Shown in pieces: positions 30,480 to 33,906 of a DNA stretch of 33,906 bases. The position numbers and the translations under genes are program-made. Origin of the DNA: Petrotoga sp. UBA5851 (GTDB lineage: Bacteria > Thermotogota > Thermotogae > Petrotogales > Petrotogaceae). Every line of letters begins with the position of its first letter. Positions within the stretch are counted from its first letter, which is position 1. The notes under the pieces were generated by a model. It was not told the origin of the DNA. It saw only the letters and a list, made by a program, of their open reading frames with translations, and searched no databases. The stretch spans positions 1 through 33,906 of the forward strand of contig DJGH01000028.1 of NCBI GenBank assembly GCA_002431635.1, written 5' to 3'.

Positions 30480-31466
30480 TCATTTTATTGATTTAAGCTC
30501 ATAAGCGGCTTTCTCCGGAGGAACGGAATTTATATTATATCCGGTTCCCCACTCAAAACCTGCCAGATTATAGAGTCTTGGGATTATTTCAAAGTACCAG
30601 TGGTAATATCTCTGAGTTTCAGAACAAAACGGAGATGTGTGAAGCACCAGATTAAAAGGAAAATCTCCCAGCAGCCTATAGAGAAGTTCAAACGAACCTT
30701 TTAAGGCATATGACAGATTTTGTACACCAGAGGCATCATCCCTTAGACAAAGAAATGAATCGGCATGAGTTCTAGGCATTATCCATGTTTCATAAGGAAA
30801 TCGGGACGCAAAAGGTTCAAAAGCAATAAACCCCGCATTCTGAAATATTATTCTTTCCCCTTCGGACTCTTCCTGTGCAAGGATATCGCAGAAAACACAC
30901 TTTTTATTATCGTTATAGTACCTTTCTGCTCCTTTTAACTCATAACTGGTTGAAACAGGAACTGTAGGTGTTGCAACAATCTGCGAATGAGGATGATCAA
31001 TCGTAGCTCCTGCCTGTCTGCCGTAATTTTTAAATATCTGTATATACTTGATATCCTTATCACAGCTAATTTCTATGCTTCTTTGAATATATGCGGTTAT
31101 TATTTCTCCAAGCTTTTGCGGTTTCATGCTCCAGATTTTTTCTTCATGCTCCGGACTTTCTATAACCACTTCATGGTAACCATAACCCTGAGAGCTTACA
31201 TAAACCCCCCTTGTTTTCTGAATAAACGGTTCATGAACAGTTAGTGCGGGATACTTATTATCGACCACTCTTAATGTCCATCTGCCGTCTTTTTCATATA
31301 CAAGCCTGCTCCCGGGTGTTTCTTCCTCCATTCCCGGCTCAAATGGACAGTGAGCATCATTGCTTTTCTGCGCAACTACTTTTTTCCCTGCTCCCGGCCT
31401 TAAGGCTCTGTCCTGGGCAATTATTACCCACCTGTCAGAAACAGGATCTTTCCTCATCTGCTGCAA
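30480..31466 (-). CDS. galT: Galactose-1-phosphate uridylyltransferase
   Basis: Exchanges UMP between UDP-glucose and galactose 1-phosphate in the Leloir pathway. The active-site motif GATIDHPHSQIVATP (HPH, second His is the nucleophile) is clear. The N-terminal DPVSDRWVIIAQDRALRPG and C-terminal YYHWYFEIIPRL segments are also family landmarks. The frame extends to a GTG at 31475 that overlaps the glgA stop. TTG 31466, a few bases after AAGTGG, or ATG 31457 are likelier starts; the ribosome-binding sequence is weak, so coupling to glgA is probable. It has about 328 residues, normal for the family. Confidence 0.93.
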   Translation of the reverse strand: MQQMRKDPVSDRWVIIAQDRALRPGAGKKVVAQKSNDAHCPFEPGMEEETPGSRLVYEKDGRWTLRVVDNKYPALTVHEPFIQKTRGVYVSSQGYGYHEVVIESPEHEEKIWSMKPQKLGEIITAYIQRSIEISCDKDIKYIQIFKNYGRQAGATIDHPHSQIVATPTVPVSTSYELKGAERYYNDNKKCVFCDILAQEESEGERIIFQNAGFIAFEPFASRFPYETWIMPRTHADSFLCLRDDASGVQNLSYALKGSFELLYRLLGDFPFNLVLHTSPFCSETQRYYHWYFEIIPRLYNLAGFEWGTGYNINSVPPEKAAYELKSIK

Positions 31467-31468
31467 TA

Positions 31469-32920
31469 TTACCACTTCTTTTTCGCCGAAACGGCAATTT
31501 TGTAAAGCTCTTTATACTGACGCGCAGTATTTTCATATGAGAAATCCTGGCTCATACAGTTTTCAAATATTCTTTCCCAATCGTCGCGGCTGTTGCTGTA
31601 TGTATAAAGAGCTTTAGCCACTGACATAAGTAGCCGGCACGCCTCATAATCATAAAAACCAAAACCAGTTCCCAGTTTGGTCGTAGGATAATACTCCCTC
31701 ACTGTATCAGCCAGCCCTCCGGTATATCTAACAACCGGAACTGTACCGTACCTCATGGCATACATCTGTCCAAGACCGCACGGCTCATATCTTGAAGGCA
31801 TAAGAAATATATCCGATCCTGCATATATTTGCTGGGCCAAGAGGCTGTCAAACTTTATATTGGCAGAAAAACGCCCTTTATATTTTTCTTCATAATTTTT
31901 GAAAATACTTTCGTAATTCGGATCTCCGCGTCCAAGTATGACAAACTGAACATTGAAAAGCATCAGATAGTCCATTATCTCATTCATAATGTCCAGACCT
32001 TTCTGCTCATAAAGTCTTCCCACAAAAGATATGACAGGAGCGTTTGGATCAATGTTGAGTCCCAAATCTTTTTGAAGTCTTGCTTTATTCTCCATTTTAC
32101 TTTCATAGTCAGTTATAGGTTTATAAATGTTCCTGTTTTGCTTAGGATCGTATATCTCATAGTCAATTCCGTTTGTTATTCCGAAAAGCTTATCTGAACG
32201 TATTCTTAAAACACCGTCCATGCCTAGTCCATACTCCTCGGTTTGGATCTCCTCGGCATAGGTTTTGCTCACAGTGTTTATTATATCCGAAAATATTATT
32301 CCGCCCTTGAGAAAGTTAACACTTCCATAGAACTCCAAAGCATCTATGTTGAAAAGATACGAAGGAAGTCCGGCATCAGTTATGCTCTGGCTTGTAAACT
32401 CTCCTTTGAATCCAAGGTTGTGAATTGTCAAAACAGTGGCGATTTTATTAAGCACAGGATCATCACGGTACTTGGTTTTAAGATAAACTGATATAAGCGA
32501 TGTCTGCCAGTCGTTTACGTTGACAACTCCGGTCTGAGGCTCTACTTCTTTTATAAGGGTTATGGAAGCATCACAGAAAAAAGAGCTCTGATAGGCAAGA
32601 TCTTTGTATCCGTATATTTCTTCTGTTCCGAAGAGAGAGTCGTTTTTTATAAGATATATCTTAAGGTCTGTATCAGGCATAGATGTTTCGTATATATCAA
32701 AGGTTCCGGAAAAGGTATGAGACTGAGTCTTCATGCCAGACTTTATTTTTTCTATCTTCCATGTTTCGCAGTTCTTTTCTATTGCTTTATGAAAAGGCAT
32801 AATTACATATATTTCCTCACCAAGTTTTTTTATGTACTTTGGCAGGGCGCCGGCAACATCAGCTAAGCCCCCTACTTTTACCAGAGGAGCCACTTCAAAA
32901 GAAACATAAGCAATCTTCAT
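31469..32920 (-). CDS. glgA: Glycogen synthase (ADP-glucose type)
   Basis: Extends alpha-1,4-glucan chains from ADP-glucose (glycosyltransferase family 5). The N terminus carries the substrate-binding KVGGL at residues 15-19 (MKIAYVSFEVAPLVKVGGLA). The second domain has VISFVGRLYEQKGLDIM, the C-terminal EPCGLGQMYAMRYGTVPVV and TGGLADTV. At 483 residues it is full length. It starts at ATG 32920 behind GGAGGTGG, 17 bases after the CBS-ACT gene, and ends 2 bases before the likely galT start, so the three form one operon. This points to storage glucan made from hexose phosphates. Confidence 0.97.
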   Translation of the reverse strand: MKIAYVSFEVAPLVKVGGLADVAGALPKYIKKLGEEIYVIMPFHKAIEKNCETWKIEKIKSGMKTQSHTFSGTFDIYETSMPDTDLKIYLIKNDSLFGTEEIYGYKDLAYQSSFFCDASITLIKEVEPQTGVVNVNDWQTSLISVYLKTKYRDDPVLNKIATVLTIHNLGFKGEFTSQSITDAGLPSYLFNIDALEFYGSVNFLKGGIIFSDIINTVSKTYAEEIQTEEYGLGMDGVLRIRSDKLFGITNGIDYEIYDPKQNRNIYKPITDYESKMENKARLQKDLGLNIDPNAPVISFVGRLYEQKGLDIMNEIMDYLMLFNVQFVILGRGDPNYESIFKNYEEKYKGRFSANIKFDSLLAQQIYAGSDIFLMPSRYEPCGLGQMYAMRYGTVPVVRYTGGLADTVREYYPTTKLGTGFGFYDYEACRLLMSVAKALYTYSNSRDDWERIFENCMSQDFSYENTARQYKELYKIAVSAKKKW

Positions 32921-32937
32921 CCGTTTTCCACCTCCTG

Positions 32938-33555
32938 CTAATAATTTCCCCCGTCCTCTTCAAAGATACCGTCATATTCAATTGAGTTAGCCTCAAGAAG
33001 TTCAGATACAGCATTAACGTCTTTCATGCCTACCTTAAGTGTAACAGACCTTTTCCCGTTATTTACCTCCGAAGTTAAAAGAGACAGTATATTTATATCT
33101 TTTCCTGTAAAAATATCAAGAAGGGTTCGGAGCTGGCCTGGTCTTTCATTGAGAGAGACAGTTATCTTAGTTCCGGGTTCATCCATGCCGGAAACACTTT
33201 TAAAAGCCTTTATTATTTCAAATATTCCTACTGTTCCCACCGGATAAAGATCATAATCCACAACCGGCAAAACTGTTATTCTGTTTTGCTGTATTAAGTT
33301 AAGTGCATCCTCAACCATGTCGTTTTCAAACAAAAAACTCTCAACCGGATCTAAAATATCCATAAGTTTAAGTTCTTTATCGAAAGATTTTATATAGTCC
33401 ATCTCCGCAACAGAGATACAGTTATACAGGGTTTCATCCTCCCTGAGAACGATCATAACATCAACATAAGAATTAAATCTTTCAACAAGAGCGCTTACCT
33501 TCTCTGTAAGCATCGCTTTCTGAAAGTTCGTATTAATATAATTTTTTATATACAT
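32938..33555 (-). CDS. CBS domain pair with C-terminal ACT domain
   Basis: A 205-residue soluble regulatory protein. Residues 1-122 form a CBS pair, with the second repeat visible as EDALNLIQQNRITVLPVVD and YPVGTVGIFEI. Residues 128-200 form an ACT domain starting KITVSLNERPGQLRTLLDIF. CBS pairs usually bind adenine nucleotides and ACT domains bind amino acids, so the protein may sense energy or nitrogen state. Being first in the operon with glgA and galT, it may adjust glycogen synthesis; this is inference. I recall the same three genes lying close together in Thermotoga maritima. It starts at ATG 33555 behind GGAGG. Confidence 0.88.
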   Translation of the reverse strand: MYIKNYINTNFQKAMLTEKVSALVERFNSYVDVMIVLREDETLYNCISVAEMDYIKSFDKELKLMDILDPVESFLFENDMVEDALNLIQQNRITVLPVVDYDLYPVGTVGIFEIIKAFKSVSGMDEPGTKITVSLNERPGQLRTLLDIFTGKDINILSLLTSEVNNGKRSVTLKVGMKDVNAVSELLEANSIEYDGIFEEDGGNY

Positions 33556-33594
33556 GTCTTTCCTCCGGCCGAAACATAGACTTGGTTTATTAAT

Positions 33595-33603
33595 ATTATA
33601 ACA
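33595..33603 (-). promoter_or_regulatory. Extended -10 promoter of the CBS-ACT/glgA/galT operon
   Basis: The minus strand reads TGTTATAAT, an extended -10 about 40 bases upstream of the CBS-ACT start. The region above it is the T tract of the preceding terminator, with no proper -35 box. Confidence 0.45.
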
Positions 33604-33614
33604 TCAAATGATTC

Positions 33615-33642
33615 AAAAAAAAAAAGGACCGCATTGCGGTCC
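33615..33642 (-). terminator. Intrinsic terminator of the 57-residue gene
   Basis: GGACCGC (33626-33632) and GCGGTCC (33636-33642) form a 7-bp GC-rich stem with a 3-base loop. On the minus strand an unbroken run of 11 T residues follows. It lies 14 bases after the small gene's stop. Confidence 0.9.
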
Positions 33643-33655
33643 CTCCAATAACATA

Positions 33656-33829
33656 CTATAATGTTTTAAGCTTCTCATCTAATTCCAAAAGTTCATCATT
33701 AATTTTTTTCCATTCTTCTTCAAGGAAATCATCATGTTCATAGGGTCCCATATACTTGGCAATAGCGTTTTTTTCTATCTCCAGAACTCTTTTTCTTTTA
33801 AGAAGTTCCTGCTTGTCAAAGTTATTCAT
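33656..33829 (-). CDS. 57-residue charged helical protein, unknown function
   Basis: A small gene with full expression signals: promoter at 33852-33880, ribosome-binding sequence GGGGGTGA 6 bases before ATG 33829, and a terminator right after TAG 33656. The protein starts MNNFDKQELLKRKRVLEIEK and continues with MGPYEHDDFLEEEW; almost half its residues are charged and it looks like two helices, possibly a coiled coil. There is no Cys, signal peptide or membrane segment. I do not recognise a family. It is transcribed in the same direction as the CBS-ACT/glgA/galT operon but is separated from it by the terminator. Confidence 0.75.
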   Translation of the reverse strand: MNNFDKQELLKRKRVLEIEKNAIAKYMGPYEHDDFLEEEWKKINDELLELDEKLKTL

Positions 33830-33851
33830 ATACTCACCCCCCTTTAATATT

Positions 33852-33880
33852 ATTTTACCATATAATTACATTTCACGCAA
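33852..33880 (-). promoter_or_regulatory. Promoter of the 57-residue gene
   Basis: On the minus strand TTGCGT (33880-33875), a 17-base spacer and TAAAAT (33857-33852) form a credible housekeeping promoter, 23 bases upstream of the start codon. Confidence 0.6.
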
Positions 33881-33906
33881 CAAAAAAAGTCATTTTTTTT
33901 GTAAAA

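Noticed and set aside
30417..30491. A 24-codon plus-strand ORF starting MKKYISLSILLLLSS, resembling a signal peptide.
   Set aside because: It has no ribosome-binding sequence, overlaps the end of galT on the other strand and stops before any mature domain.

Overview
The window is AT-rich bacterial chromosome, densely coded, with almost every gene on the minus strand; only a kinase/regulator pair (970-4122) and a two-gene unit (27422-28948) are on the plus strand. An outer-membrane-type beta-barrel protein with a signal peptide and a C-terminal Phe points to a double-membraned cell. Several features suggest a member of the Thermotogota or a similar deep-branching lineage: a CheA homologue whose flanks look very close to the Thermotoga enzyme, a DUF4438 protein, a glycerol cluster with a DUF1667 protein, the trio CBS-ACT/glgA/galT, and frequent TTG starts. 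This is inference from family resemblance, not a placement by search. No rRNA, tRNA, CRISPR array, IS element or phage gene is visible.

Layout. 34-834: mannose-6-phosphate isomerase. 970-4122: a sCache-PAS-HisKA_2 sensor kinase interrupted by an in-frame TAA, followed by a REC-PAS-GGDEF diguanylate cyclase. 4159-5755: rpiR-type regulator and nagB (amino-sugar use), ended by a strong hairpin shared with the convergent unit. 5960-13105: an apparent seven-gene operon running split transketolase, alpha/beta hydrolase, glpK, a glycerol-3-phosphate-dehydrogenase-like flavoprotein with a BFD iron-sulfur domain, a second flavoprotein and a DUF1667 protein. 13230-15428: GH31 alpha-glucosidase. 15524-17278: an Lsa-like ABC-F ATPase behind an 18-codon leader ORF and an intrinsic terminator, an arrangement typical of ribosome-stalling attenuation.

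17363-23976: a chemosensory-type operon: dCache-HAMP chemoreceptor, a CheA-like protein that has lost P1 and the ATP-binding motifs, CheW, a membrane HD-GYP protein whose dCache domain carries the complete amino-acid-binding motif, and DUF4438. 24080-27300: EtfB, EtfA and a GlcD-type flavoprotein (LctBCD-like lactate oxidation). 27422-28948: HEAT-like protein and MurB. 28999-30246: outer-membrane barrel. 30480-33555: CBS-ACT protein, glycogen synthase and galactose-1-phosphate uridylyltransferase. 33656-33829: a 57-residue orphan protein with its own promoter and terminator.

How it fits together. Much of the window is carbohydrate and polyol metabolism (mannose, glucosamine, alpha-glucosides, galactose, glycogen, pentose phosphates, glycerol, lactate). 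The rest is signalling, with c-di-GMP synthesis (GGDEF) and degradation (HD-GYP) both present. The strongest candidates for something new are the pseudokinase CheA/CheW/MCP/HD-GYP operon and the attenuated ABC-F gene.
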